From Paraconiothyrium sp. Pb-2020 (taxonomy: Eukaryota > Ascomycota > Dothideomycetes > Pleosporales > Didymosphaeriaceae), in the NCBI GenBank assembly GCA_022419385.1, contig JAJUBI010000004.1, positions 2,523,286 to 2,587,285 of the forward strand: a DNA stretch of 64,000 bases. The letters run 5' to 3'. Position 1 is the stretch's first letter. The number at the start of each line of letters is the position of its first letter. Below the pieces are notes generated by a model. The model had not been told where the DNA came from. It searched no databases and was given only the letters and a program-made list of their open reading frames with translations. Of the stretch, positions 44,915 through 56,231 are shown one piece after another. The position numbers and the translations under genes were made by a program.

Positions 44915-46830
44915 GTTGCCACGCGACTTAGCCGCTTGGGCCCGCGTTCGCGAGAAGAATCGAATGGTGGTGTATTGACGCTGTGGCACACCGCAAACAC
45001 AGTGCACACGTTACGACGTCGCGACCAGGTCGTGTAAGAGGTGATAGGTGTGACAGGTGAGTCGCATGCGAAAGATGCAGGCCCCGCAACCATACATAAA
45101 GCCACCTCGAAATCCTCCCGTGCCGTGGGATCTACGGGGTGGAAGCGATGAAACTAGCGCGTGTAGATAGGCCGTCGCCGTCAACCTTGGAAAGAGGCGA
45201 CGACCGTGCCAGTCATGGTCCGGGGAGATATGCCCGCCGATGTTGCCCGCCTCGTGGATAGTTTCACATACACACGTTCACGACATCTCCAGCTATGATT
45301 TGCATCCGCTGCAGTGCGTCCCTGTCTTCGCTGTCGTCCCACGTTGTGATCTGTCACCGACCACTGCCTCGGGACGCCTTGCCGCCCTCAACCTCATTCC
45401 CGGTGCATGCCTATCTACTCCCCACATGGTCGTCCTTCCTTTTCGCGCATTACGCACTCTCGTCGGCGCTGCGATAAGGAATTTAGCATTGACCAATGAA
45501 GAAATGATGGAAGACGGGGTCCGGCGGGGCCCGCTGGGGCGCGCTATCGAAGCCTCGGCTCGCCATTCAAGCGCGAGGCTTGTTTGTGTTAAGCGTGCAG
45601 CTTGTCTCGGCACTTTATCCTCGAAGGAAGTGGCTGGTGTCCAGACCAAAGAAGGAGGGAAAACAGATGAGAAGTGAGCAACCTCTGTCTCAAAGAAGGT
45701 AGAGTGTTTGTAACTCTATTAGGTACCTCTGATAGCGAGGTGTGTCAGATGCACAGGCCACTGCATTCGATACTCCCTGATCTAGCATCCACTCGGGCAC
45801 TACGTCTACTTTCGGCTTGTCCGACGTCCACTCGGTTTTTTGTTTTGATATTAGAGACAGCACGGCATGCTTCCTCGTACGCTTCCAACTCTAAGTGGTG
45901 AATGACATCCCACATGAATCTGATCTTCCTTTACGGACCGCCCCCGTCTGACCCCTTCTGCCCTCGTTGTTAGTCTTCTTTCTCACCACCCATGTGCAGA
46001 AAAGAAATCCTCAAAGCATGCACTCGGAACCGCAAATTTGAAGCCTTCGCAATACTCGTTCATGGTGCCCCGTGCATCCATGTCACGACGCAGTCTTTGC
46101 CTAACATCCGGTGAGTATTGTCTATTCGAGTCTCGCATCAATATCAAGGACAGAAATGATGCAGCATCTCTGGGCCATGGTAGCGGAGTGAACAGGACCG
46201 AAGCGGCCTTCCGAAGTCAATGTAAAAGAGGTCTCGACAATGTCCCAGTCCTAGCTGTGCTCGCAATAGGTCATCGAGCTCGTAATAGAAGGCGAACATA
46301 GAAGCGCAGCACTAATTTAGAGTGTGACTACGTGGTAGACGGCTGAATACATCAAAGCAGTCATTGGCTTCTCAAATTCTGGCCCGAATCCTCGAGATAT
46401 CGTCTTCATAGGAACCTTGAATGTTTTTTAAGGCGGTGTCCTTGTACGTGATGTTCGAGCTCCACATATTGCGATATATGCGTTGTCGGAGACCACAAAG
46501 TTCGAGGCTAGACTGCCCTTCGCATATGTTAAGGGACGTTGAGTGTAAGCAAGGACGATGTCCTCGGGTTGTCCGCATGGGCGCCATCACCTGTGCGGTC
46601 GGGATGAACTTCGTTTGGTTGCAGTTGCCGTTCGAACAGCAAGTTTTCTTATACAGAACAGGAAGCGCATGACAAACAACGCTGAGAAAGCTTCTTGAAC
46701 ATCAATTGATCTCTCTTGCTCTCTTCCATCGACATTGAAGATGTACACAAACTACAGTGACAAATTTGAAAATGTTGTGACTGATTGTATTGCGTTACTG
46801 CAGCTTAAAACCACCACGGCCACCTCTCTC
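44915..46830. other. Long intergenic stretch, nothing recognised
   Basis: 1.9 kb between two minus-strand genes. It includes the permease promoter. ORFs at 45.2-45.7 kb overlap on both strands in GC-rich DNA and have no motif; those at 46.0-46.7 kb are short. No RNA gene was recognised. Confidence 0.4.
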
Positions 46831-47529
46831 CTACAAAACATACACAACCGCAGCACCAGCGACCGCAAGGAAAGCCGCACCAAGTTTCGACGCCGCGCCC
46901 GTAGACTGCGCAGGAGTCACACTTGTACCCGTAGCATTAGCCCCTGTAGCGCTGGGCGACGCACCCGTCGATGCAACACTGCCAGTGGTCTTCAACGTGG
47001 AGCTCGCGCTCGCACCCGTCTCCTTCGCACCAGACTCCTTCGCCGTCGCCGTCGTCGATGCAGCTCCACTTCCACCGCTCAACTTCTCCTCTCCAGCCGT
47101 CACACTCGCCGTCTGAAACACCACCTCCGAACTCGGGTACACTGTCGTGCCTGTCGCCGTCCCATCATTGCCAGCGGTAAACATGTCCATTCCAGCATCT
47201 GTAAACTCCGTAGCAATAGCGGCCGTACATGTCATGTCCTTCTTCGACGTGCAGTCGAAGCTGACCTGCGCGGCGGGGACGCTGAGCGCGTAGACGGTCT
47301 TCGCGATGACCGAGATGGTGAGGTCATTGGATCCCCAGCCGCACTCTGTGTCGTCTGTGCCGGTAGGACACGCGAGCGCCATGACGGTCGTGGAGGCATC
47401 GGCCTTGACGATCGATGCGACGGGTGCAATGCCTGCGCCCTCGCTGCCGGAGCCCATGCCCGGGACGAAGAAGGGGATTTGAGTCGCCGCAGTGGCGGTC
47501 GCGAGAGAGGCAAGAATGTAGGAGCGCAT
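46831..47529 (-). CDS. Probable GPI-anchored surface protein
   Basis: Single exon, 232 residues. MRSYILASLATATAATQIPF is a signal peptide. The core (residues 25-140) has paired cysteines in ACPTGTDDTECGW and FDCTSKKDMTCTAA. Then comes a long Ser/Thr/Ala/Gly-rich stalk, likely O-glycosylated. The C-terminus, STGAASKLGAAFLAVAGAAV then VYVL, is a small-residue site followed by a hydrophobic tail, as for GPI attachment. Proteins of this type are common and fast-evolving in Pezizomycotina; no enzyme function is suggested. It would sit at the plasma membrane or cell wall. Confidence 0.8.
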   Translation of the reverse strand: MRSYILASLATATAATQIPFFVPGMGSGSEGAGIAPVASIVKADASTTVMALACPTGTDDTECGWGSNDLTISVIAKTVYALSVPAAQVSFDCTSKKDMTCTAAIATEFTDAGMDMFTAGNDGTATGTTVYPSSEVVFQTASVTAGEEKLSGGSGAASTTATAKESGAKETGASASSTLKTTGSVASTGASPSATGANATGTSVTPAQSTGAASKLGAAFLAVAGAAVVYVL

Positions 47530-48128
47530 TGTGGATGGTAGTTGATTAATGGTGTATTAAGGTCGTAGTCGTACGTTAATTTGTTTTGTCTTGGGGTGGA
47601 ATAGAACGTAAGTTCGTCTTCGCGTATTAATGAGTGTATAGGTAAGTTCAAAAGAGCGACAGTAATTCTTCCTTGAACGCAAGAATCTCGAAAGCAGATG
47701 CGATCACCTTTCCAGCATCGCGGGCGACTCCCACAATTTAAAGACGAGTTCCTCCTGTTTACGCGAAGTGGGTCCTGGAGTAGAGTTCGTTCCAGAACAG
47801 AGTTATTTTGGCCCCTTGACTAGCCGCTTTCCGCTAACGCATCACGGTTCAATCATTTGCACGTTAGGGCAGGTGACATTGAACGCAGCACGGTCCGGTC
47901 GCGATGATTACTAGAGCCGGGAGGGTTTGGCGTTCAGGCAACGATGCATCGTCGTGCCATTCCACGATCATAGAGTTGCGTCTCGGCCGTAAATGAGTAT
48001 CATATCGCTTGCCGTTCGTTTTCTCGCACGTCGGTAGTATGGGCAGTGGCTTCTGGCCAGTCGAATTTACAAGTAATCCAAACCTTGGCCGCGGTGTCTG
48101 AAGGAAACCATCGCAGGTGCAATACCGT
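47530..48128. other. Intergenic, nothing recognised
   Basis: 599 bases that include the promoter of the GPI-protein gene. No TATA box of good quality and no gene seen. Confidence 0.4.
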
Positions 48129-48473
48129 TCATACCGACGCGCTGTAGAACAGGTCAGATTTCTCGGTGGACTTGGGTCTTTTGCAGTTGGTTGCAGGGGT
48201 TCCGTCGAGATAGTACGAGATGTGACGGACCTGATCAGTGGAGCGCGGATACCTGTCTAAAAAAGCTAGGACAATGGATATGTCAGCTGCTTTGTGTGGA
48301 GATGGAGCATGACTGCAGAGGCTGATCCTGTGAAGCACCGGTATCATCAGCTCTGGAGTGAGAGGATAAGCCAAGGCGAAGCTCCATCGATCTTCTGTGG
48401 AAAGATACTGCTCAACCTCCAGCAGTAGCTCGGTTGGTAGGCTAAGCAGGGTGGCGGTGGGGTTTGTGAATGT
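48129..48473 (-). CDS. F-box-like fragment
   Basis: A frame of about 115 codons contains LLSLPTELLLEVEQYLSTED, which fits an F-box (L-x-x-L-P-x-E-L-L-x-x-I). SFALAYPLTPELMIP continues the pattern of short fungal F-box proteins. The frame has no ATG at its start (TTG at 48476, with a stop just upstream), so either a 5' exon is missing from my model or the gene is a remnant. I saw no convincing upstream exon. F-box proteins link substrates to SCF ubiquitin ligases. Confidence 0.45.
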   Translation of the reverse strand, partial: TFTNPTATLLSLPTELLLEVEQYLSTEDRWSFALAYPLTPELMIPVLHRISLCSHAPSPHKAADISIVLAFLDRYPRSTDQVRHISYYLDGTPATNCKRPKSTEKSDLFYSASV

Positions 48474-48937
48474 CAAATTTTATCGAGTCATCGCGAGCGC
48501 GAGGGTGTTCGGGGGGCTGTCTTGAGGCAGTCGCTACTTTGGCCCTGGAGAGCGAGAGGTGCGAGACAGGACCTCGGGAGGACCCGTCCTCCATTCTGCC
48601 GCCCCAATGGCAAAGCAGAACAACTTGAAGCGCAATTGCAGACAACATGTCGAGCGTCTGGGGAAGAACCTAGAGAGCTGTGAGCTTTGGACGCGGGGCA
48701 AGTCGAACCGAGCCGAAGCGGTGCCTCCGACTTCCATTTCGGTGCTGCGCCAGCCCCTCTTCACCCCAACCATCTGGCTAATCTTCGGACGACGCACTGC
48801 ACCACGCTGCGTAACAATGTATCCAACCTCCAGCTCTCGACGATGGCTTCTTCGGTGCTTTTCAGCTGCGCTTTGCCATACTTCTACCCTTCCCTACAAC
48901 CCTCACGGCTTCGTGACGGCCTCGAGTCTGTGTGACA
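48474..48937. other. Divergent region before the DUF1593 gene
   Basis: It should hold the promoter of the plus-strand DUF1593 gene. Overlapping ORFs in both directions look incidental. Confidence 0.4.
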
Positions 48938-50490
48938 ATGGCGACCGCTAAGCTCCAAAGCTTCGTGGAGAAGCCCCGCGTCTTCATCCTCAGCGATATT
49001 TCGAACGAGCCCGACGACGCCGAGAGCCTATGCAGATACCTCTTGTACGCAAACCAGTTCCAGACTGAAGGACTGGTTGCGTGCACGAGCACATGGATGA
49101 AGAACAAGGTGTGCCCTCAGGATATGCACAAGATCATAGACGCGTATGAGGGTGCTGTGGAGAACCTAAACAAGCACGCGCATCCAGACGCGCAGTACCC
49201 AAGCGCAGACTTGCTTAGGGGCTTGATCAAGAAAGGTGCCGAGGTAGGCATTGCACCACCTCACCAAATCCTAAAACAACGTCAACTGACAGTACCCAGA
49301 CATACGGCATGACCGCCGTCGGCACCGACATCCCCCTCTCTGAAGGCGGCGAGCTTCTTCTTGAACGTATCCTCGCGCCCTCCCTCCAGCCTCTCTGGAT
49401 CCTTTGCTGGGGTGGCACCAATGTGCTCGCATCCGTCCTCCTCAAAATTGACGAGCAATACACGCCCGAAGACTCAGCGCGGCTGCTCTCCCGCTTGCGC
49501 GTCTATGCTATTTCCGACCAGGACGACACGGGCGCTTGGATTCGTAACAATTTTTCAGACATCTTCTACATTGCCTCGGTGCATGGGTGGAACCAGTACG
49601 GCATGGCGGCCTGGACCGGAATAAGTGGCGAGAAATATTATGGATTTGACCAGGGCGGACCGGACTTCAGCAAGATGGAGAAGAGCTGGATCAAGGAGAA
49701 TGTTCAGATTGAACCGCTGGGAAGCGCGTATCCAGACTACATGTTCATTCCAGAAGGCGATACGCCGACGTTCTTGTATCTCATCCAGAACGGACTGGGT
49801 AGCTCGGAGTTTCCAGACTATGGCTCTTGGGGTGGACGATACGCCAGAACCGACATCAGTGCGGCTGGGCTCAACAGTAATCACTACAGCGACGCTGTAG
49901 ACCGCGTCAAAGGCCTAGATGGAAGGATACACACGAGCAACCATGCGGCAATCTGGAGATGGCGGAACGCATTCCAGGATGATTTCGCTGCGCGCATAAA
50001 GTGGACGATGGAGCCGGACTTCGGGAAAGTAAACCATCACCCCGTGGTAGCAGTCAATGGCGAATTTGGTCTACAGCCACTGCGCCTGGAAGCTGAAGCC
50101 GGCGACACCATCACACTGGATGCGTCAAAATCGTACGATCCCGATGCGAACGACAAACTGACTTTCAAATGGTGGCACTACCGCGAACCGACGGCTACAC
50201 AGTGGTGGGTTGATGCTGAGGTATCTGAACTCGCCATCAAGCCTCTGGATGAGAACAGTACCAAAGTCCAAGTCACGCTGCCACCAGCCGAGAAGTGCGC
50301 GGTAGAGCTCATGAGCAGACAGCCGATGGCGAAAGGCCAGCTGATCCATCTGATACTGGAGGTCACGGATAATGGGACACCGGCATTGACGACGTATCGA
50401 AGGGTGCTGATACAGGCGACGAATAAGGACCTGAAGGGAGGGGGCGAAGGCGCGGATGCCATCGGGGATATAATGGCTGCGCATTCGTAG
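48938..50490 (+). CDS. DUF1593 (cellulose-binding/nucleoside-hydrolase-like) protein
   Basis: Two exons (48938-49243, 49300-50490) give 498 residues; the start is MATAKLQSFVEKP, since the ORF extends only to a GTG. KPRVFILSDISNEPDDAESL is the nucleoside-hydrolase-like Asp cluster at the N-terminus; LWILCWGGTNVLA and VYAISDQDDTGAWIR are conserved DUF1593 blocks, and GGRYARTD follows. The C-terminal 130 residues, with EAEAGDTITLDASKSYDPD, form a beta-sandwich (PKD/cadherin-like) module. No signal peptide, so it may be cytosolic. Related bacterial proteins occur in polysaccharide-utilisation settings and one was described as cellulose-binding. Substrate unknown. Confidence 0.85.
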
Positions 50491-50884
50491 ATATGCTGTC
50501 GAGGACTAGACTGAGATGTTTCTGCGTCTCGAACATGATCTTGTTGACCGTCTGTATCGGATGCTCCTATGATATCTGGAGACCCTGCAAGTCTTGTCGT
50601 GATGTTCGCGATTAACATTCTATATCCTTGAACCCAAACCTTGTGGTCGCGACACATGTGTTCGTGATGCTTTAAGGCTACTAGGCTGGAATGCGACTGT
50701 AATGAGCTTGTGGGGGTTGGGACGAAGCTTACGGGCCCGTGCGCGATAACCTGGGGACATTTGGAGGGCTGCCATCCCGGCACTCGCGTCATTGTATCAC
50801 CGGAGTCTGTGTGGGCTGAGCACTCAGTTGCAACATGTGTCCTTGAACCACTTCTTCCACCAACAAGTATCGCGAGCAATTACA
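50491..50884. other. Intergenic between tandem plus-strand genes
   Basis: 394 bases; it should include the promoter of the phosphoesterase gene. No distinct element seen. Confidence 0.4.
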
Positions 50885-51901
50885 ATGGACCCTTTGATTG
50901 CAACGGTCACCGACGTGCCGTCTCCGGAGGATACCCCATTCCCTACCTCCGCCACGCCGCCCGCGCCAGCTCGTCTTTGGGCCATTAGCGACTTGCATCT
51001 CTCTTACAAGGGAAATCGCGAAGAGCTCGAGAAGCTCGAGCCCAAACCAAATGATGGCCTGATTATATGCGGCGACGTAGGCGAGACAGTGGAACACCTG
51101 CGCCAGTGTTTTACAACCGCGAAGGCATGCTTCAAGCAGCTCTGGTGGGTACCCGGGAATCATGAGCTCTTCACCCTCCCCTCGTCTAATGGACGTCGAG
51201 GTGAATACAAATATATGGAATGCGTCGAGGTAGCGCGTGAATATGGCGTGCTGACGCCCGAGGACGATTTCGTGGTGTGGGAGGGCGACGGCGGGCCCTG
51301 TGTGATTGCGCCCATCTTCACTTTGTACGACTACAGCTTCCGTCCCGACCACGTAACGCTGGAAAACGCACTGGAATGGGCCAACGAAGAGAATATTCTG
51401 GCTACGGACGAGCATTTACTGCACAACGACCCCTATGCCTCGCGCATCGAGTGGTGCAACACGCTCGTTGAGCGCGCACAGACGAAGCTTGCAGAAGCAG
51501 TCATGCAAAATCTAGGCACCCGCCTCGTCATTATCAATCACTGGCCGCTACGCGAAGACCTAGTCAATATCCCTCTCGTACCGCGCTTCATCATCTGGTG
51601 CGGCACTAAGCAGACAGAGGACTGGCACAACACATACAACGCGAAGGTGGTCGTAAGCGGACATTTGCACGTCAGGCGGACGGACTGGAAAGACAACACG
51701 CGCTTCGAGGAAGTCAGTCTGGGATACCCGAGGCAATGGCGTGAGTGTCAAGCACGTGGCATGGATATCAACGACCTCCTTCGAGAAATATTACCGGGAC
51801 CAGACCCACCGCCACCTGGGCAGCCTGCCACGTTGTGGAGACTATATGGGAAGGGGACAACTAACACGCCCGCCATATTCCTGAAGGGAGCTAAACCGTA
51901 A
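50885..51901 (+). CDS. Calcineurin-like metallophosphoesterase
   Basis: Single exon, 338 residues from MDPLIATVTD; upstream codons in frame begin with TTG. The metal-binding blocks are in order: WAISDLHLS (D-x-H), LIICGDVGET (G-D), WWVPGNHEL (G-N-H-E), VIINHWPL (a lone His) and VVVSGHLHVRR (G-H-L-H). This is the complete five-block metallophosphoesterase signature with two metals. Substrate not evident. The C-terminal tail is Pro-rich (GPDPPPPGQP). No signal peptide or membrane segment. Confidence 0.85.
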   Translation: MDPLIATVTDVPSPEDTPFPTSATPPAPARLWAISDLHLSYKGNREELEKLEPKPNDGLIICGDVGETVEHLRQCFTTAKACFKQLWWVPGNHELFTLPSSNGRRGEYKYMECVEVAREYGVLTPEDDFVVWEGDGGPCVIAPIFTLYDYSFRPDHVTLENALEWANEENILATDEHLLHNDPYASRIEWCNTLVERAQTKLAEAVMQNLGTRLVIINHWPLREDLVNIPLVPRFIIWCGTKQTEDWHNTYNAKVVVSGHLHVRRTDWKDNTRFEEVSLGYPRQWRECQARGMDINDLLREILPGPDPPPPGQPATLWRLYGKGTTNTPAIFLKGAKP

Positions 51902-52290
51902 TCTTCACAACGAATTCGCACCAGCTTTGTCTTGTTCTGTCGCAATTACGCGTCGTATGTTGGGACATTATCGACCGCAGGGGATCTCTGCTCGCCCAGG
52001 ACGCCTTCGTTTATTCTCCGAATCTGCTCCTTCGGCGCTCCGTCGGCATATATTCCAGAGACCATCGTCAGTGGCCGGTTTTAATAGACAATCATGATTC
52101 GTCATTCTCTCGATGGCCACAAGAAGCATCGACACTGATCACAAGCTGGCTTAGCGAAGTGCCTGACACGCGACTGGCATGCCTTACGATCCTTGCGGCT
52201 CGAGCTCTACCAATGCACTCCGCATTTCAATTTGGTCCTTAACCAGGACGGCGGGTGCACACTTTCCCAGCTTTTCTCATCATTCTCAAC
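51902..52290. other. Intergenic, nothing recognised
   Basis: 389 bases between plus-strand genes. No TATA box of good quality. Confidence 0.4.
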
Positions 52291-53139
52291 ATGAGTAAGA
52301 TACTCGGCATATGGGGCGAGGTCCCCGAAGAGGACCAAGAATGGCACGAAGACACGCACATACCGGAAGCGACCAAGCGACTGGGAACACGCGCCTTCCA
52401 TTTTCGGGCCGGAGAGAATATGTTCCCAGAAGATCACGCACAAACCGCGACCTCTTTTACCCTGTATGACCCTCTAGAGTCAACAGAACCGCAGTCGTCA
52501 ACTGAACAGAGTCTACCATTGTCAGGCTTGTCGAGCGATGCACTGAAGGATGTGCTGCTGGAGGCGCGATGTTACACTAGCCAATTCGAAGACAAAGCAA
52601 AGGACTTTTCAGGAGGTATGGCGTCTACCTTCCCGTTTTCACACCTGTTGACCAAGCACACTAGATTATGCCGACATAGGCTGTATTGTCATGGGCATCT
52701 TCCAACCAACGCCAGCAACGCACGATGCATTCTTCGAATGGTGGCGAGGGGAATTCGTACCTTTCATACAACGATCACCTGACTTTCTCCGAGTGCGACT
52801 ATGGAAGCTGGATGAGGCTGCCGATTTGCGAGAGCAGACGGTGCAAATGCGGGATCCCAGCGACTTACTCGCATACGTAATGGTGTACGAATTCCAATCC
52901 GACGATATGCCTTGGGAGGTTGCGGTCGAGATTGGCCAGTCGAAAGCATACGAGCAGCTTGTGGAGCAAGACTTGGTATGTTGACACTTCGAATTGTGGG
53001 GCATCAAGCGTGGCTAACGCGGGTACAGCAATACAGGTACGGGGTGTATCACCTCAAGAAAATATACGGGGAGACTGGCAAAGTCGAAGCTGAGTTCAAC
53101 AATGATGCGTTTTCTGATGAGGAGGACGATTCAGAATAA
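52291..53139 (+). CDS. Unrecognised protein, possible tandem dimeric alpha-beta barrel
   Basis: Three exons (52291-52615, 52680-52975, 53029-53139) give 243 residues. I do not recognise a named family. Both halves look like ferredoxin-type alpha-beta repeats: ILGIWGEVPEEDQEWHEDTH in the first and GIFQPTPATHDAFFEWWRGE in the second, each a strand followed by a helix with acidic and aromatic residues, as in EthD or monooxygenase-type dimeric barrels. The tail is acidic (FSDEEDDSE). No signal peptide. Intron boundaries restore phase, so it is a real gene. Confidence 0.7.
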
Positions 53140-53779
53140 CAGCATCCAGAGTATCGATTTCGTATCGGCGACAAGGGCTTGACTAGCGCGCAAAGGCGCC
53201 CCGTCCGTCAACGGTTTCGCACATCGTTTTCCCACGCATCACAGACTGCATTTCTAGGCGCCATATACCTTTACACTACGTATCTCTCTCAATGAAACAA
53301 ACATTTCACCCACCTTCCCAAGTCGTCCGACTTCGCCTCGGCAAGTGCACCAATGCCGGCGCGGGGCGAAGGCACGCCCAGCCTGCCCTCGCTACGCGTC
53401 CAGGGTGCAAGCAAGACACCGCTCCAACCCCTGCCGATCGGTCCTTAAGATTGCTCGAAGTAGACGCGTTTCCGGCCCACATGACGGCGGACCTGCAGCT
53501 TGCTGTTTAGTTGTTTATGCTCCGAGCTGTCACCGTCCTGGCGAGCGGGAGGACGCGTAGTGCATTCTGCCTCCGAGGGCTTGCGAATTGATCGACCAAT
53601 TGTCATATTGATATATGGCCATGTGCGTGCATAGCTCGCAGGTCGTCCAATTTTCCCATCACCTCCACGCGGAGCAACAAGAGCTTTGGGATTAGACGTG
53701 AGCTTCGAGTGCATCCGCCGAGGGCATAAAAGACCGCGACAGCCACGGACACTATACTCGCCACGCCGGAAAATCGAAC
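53140..53779. promoter_or_regulatory. Promoter region of the NPP1-like gene
   Basis: 640 bases. A TATA-like CATAAAAG at 53725-53732 lies about 50 bases before the ATG at 53780. Small ORFs on both strands look incidental. Confidence 0.45.
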
Positions 53780-54621
53780 ATGTTCTCGCCCAAGTCGCTC
53801 GTCCTCGGACTGCTGGCTGTATCTGCGGCCGCACTGCCCACCGACCTCAGCCGTCGCGCCGTAATCGCCCACGATGCTGTCGTCGGGTTCGCCCAGGCTG
53901 TGCCCTCCGGCACCACGGGCACCCTGATGCTTAAGTACAAGCCGTGGCTCAAGGTCTTCAACGGCTGCGTGCCCTACCCCGCCGTCGACTCCGCGGGAAA
54001 CACTGGGTGAGCAACGTCTCTCAGTCAATGCCGAGCATACTATACTAAAACGCCCGCAGAGGCGGCCTCAGCCCCACGGGTGATTCCAACGGCGGCTGCT
54101 CCAGCTCCACTGGCCAGGTCTACGCCCGTGCCGCGACGTACAACGGCGCCTATGCCATCATGTACAGCTGGTACATGCCCAAGGATAGCCCATCCACTGG
54201 CCTCGGCCACCGCCACGACTGGGAGAACATCGTCGTGTGGCTCTCTTCCGCTTCTACCTCTGCAACAATTCGCGGTGTGGCTATCTCTGCGCATGGGGAT
54301 TATCAGAAAACTAGCTCGCCGCCGCTTGATGGTGCGTCCTCTCCCTTCCTCTTCCTTTCCCACTTACTGTGTAGATCTTCTGGGGAAATTTGGCCAACAT
54401 ACAAAATAGGAACCCGCCCCAAGATCGGCTACATCAGCTACTACCCCTTGGACCACCAGCTCATTTCCACGGACGACATTGGCGGCGAGCAGCCGCTTAT
54501 TGCGTGGGAGAGCATGACTGCGGCAGCGAGGACGGCGATTGAGAATACGGACTTTGGGTCTGCGACGCCCAGTTTTAGGGACTCGAACTTTCAGTCGTAC
54601 CTTGCTGATGCGTTTATATGA
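53780..54621 (+). CDS. NPP1-family (necrosis-inducing-like) secreted protein
   Basis: Three exons (53780-54006, 54060-54331, 54410-54621) give 236 residues. The N-terminus is a signal peptide ending near AALP. The family heptad GHRHDWE is intact at the centre of the protein and supplies the metal-binding acid and His residues. Two conserved cysteines, in NGCVPYP and GGCSSS, indicate a type 1 member. Length fits the family. In plant-associated fungi such proteins bind plant glycosyl-ceramide lipids and some damage dicot cells; many members are non-toxic, so activity cannot be assumed. All splice junctions keep phase, and I see no lesion. Confidence 0.87.
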
Positions 54622-55024
54622 GGTGCAAAAGATGATGAGCGAATGGGCTGGAGAGGATATTGTACATGGAGAATAATACCTTTGCACTACTAGCGCAAGG
54701 AAACTTCAAATGTTCTTACCGTCCTACATCTTTTGAAACCTCAGGTGCACCATTACACAAGGTGTGGCGCAGGTGGCGCTACCCCGGACGCAACTACTCG
54801 TACTCACTCGCCTGCTTGGCTGACGTACCGGCTCACCACTCACAAACGTGTAGGCATCCAACGCCTGGGCGAAGGTACCTAGGTAATAGCCACCGGAAAG
54901 CGAGGCTGTGCAGCTGAACGCCGCCGCGACTTTAATACAAATATCACGACTCACTTCACCTAGAAGTTCTACTGCAGCCCCATTCCTGGATTGTGGCACG
55001 AGTACCACACCACCCACCATCACC
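54622..55024. other. Intergenic, nothing recognised
   Basis: 403 bases; 3' UTR of the NPP1-like gene and promoter of the next plus-strand gene. Confidence 0.4.
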
Positions 55025-56231
55025 ATGACATCAACGCTCGACAAAATCCGCCAGGCAGCATCGCGCAACACCGAGCTTCTCGCCGGTCTTCACGATACAG
55101 ATTCCGCGCCTTCTCAACTCTACCAGCAAATTCAATACATCAACGACCTCACCTCGCAACTCAAAACCACCGAGAAACAAGTGACGCGCCTGAAGGAGAA
55201 AACCGCGCTTGAGCTCAAAGACCACAAGAAATACAATGAATCCACCTTCCGGCGCTTCGCACATCGCGCATCCGGCCGCACAGACCGCTTCAACGAGAAA
55301 GCCGCGAAAGAAGAGAAGGAGTACTTCGAAGCCATCCAAGCGCAGAAGACTGCCGAGGACGAATTAGGTTACGTGCGACAACTGATTTCCGAAGCCGAGA
55401 GTAAAAAGGCCCAGTACGAGCGCGATGCCGCCCGCCATGAGGAGTTACAGCGCGAGCTCGACGCCCTGTACAAGTCCATCTTCGCAGGCTACACGCCCGA
55501 GTTCCCCGAGGAAGATGAAAAGGAGCGCGCGTGCGACGAGGCTAACGCACGATTGCAAAACCTCAGTCAGACCCTTGAAAAAGAACGCCATGTCCTGGAG
55601 CTCATCAAGAAAGCATGTGGCCGCCTCCTCGAATCGAAACGGCTGCTTATGACCGCGTACGACATGAGTACCATGGACCTTTGGGGCGGTAGTGGGTTCG
55701 CTTCCATGGCCAAGAGGAATACGCTTGAGCAGGCGGATAGCAGTATGCGGCAGGTGCGCATGTTATCGCAACAAATTGAACAGATTGATCCGGGAAAGGA
55801 GGTCAGGGCGTTGGGGGCCGTGGATGTGGATATCGGGAATATCTGGAGTGATGTCGTGTTTGACAATATCTTTACGGACATGGAGATGTGAGTTCCCTTT
55901 TCTCATCCTCTTTTCGGAGTTACTGGTGGCAGGAAAGAAGGCTGATAGAAATAGGCATCAGCGCATCCAACAAGCAGAAGCGCAGCTCGACCGCGCGCTA
56001 GGAAAAGGCGCGCAGCTGATGAAAGAGCAGCAGGCGAGGGAAAAAGCACTCCTTGCGGACGTGAACTACACGAGCGGCGAGCTGCGCGAAAGGAGGGTTG
56101 AGCTGCAGTGGAGTCAGGAAGAGGCATTTCGCAGGGTGACTGGTGGAGAGGATGTTGGGGAGCGGGTTATGCCAAGCTTCAATGTGGGTGGTGAGGACGA
56201 GGCGCCGCCTGCGTATTCGAGAGAGGCTTGA
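55025..56231 (+). CDS. Coiled-coil protein with C-terminal PPxY motif
   Basis: Two exons (55025-55887, 55955-56231) give 379 residues; the intron splits the Met codon of MEMHQR. Nearly the whole protein is helical coiled coil rich in Glu, Lys, Gln and Arg (for example QLKTTEKQVTRLKEKTALEL and QQAEAQLDRALGKGAQLMKE). A less helical middle (MSTMDLWGGSGFASMAKR) interrupts it. The tail reads EDEAPPAYSREA: PPAY is a PPxY site for WW-domain proteins such as Rsp5/NEDD4 ligases. A conserved fungal family of unknown role. No signal peptide or membrane segment. Confidence 0.78.

Noticed and set aside
45240..45677. Opposed ORFs of about 120-145 codons upstream of the permease
   Set aside because: GC-rich mirror frames without motifs.
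46735..47541. 268-codon plus-strand ORF across the GPI-protein gene
   Set aside because: It is the antisense shadow of the minus-strand protein and is Arg-rich low complexity.
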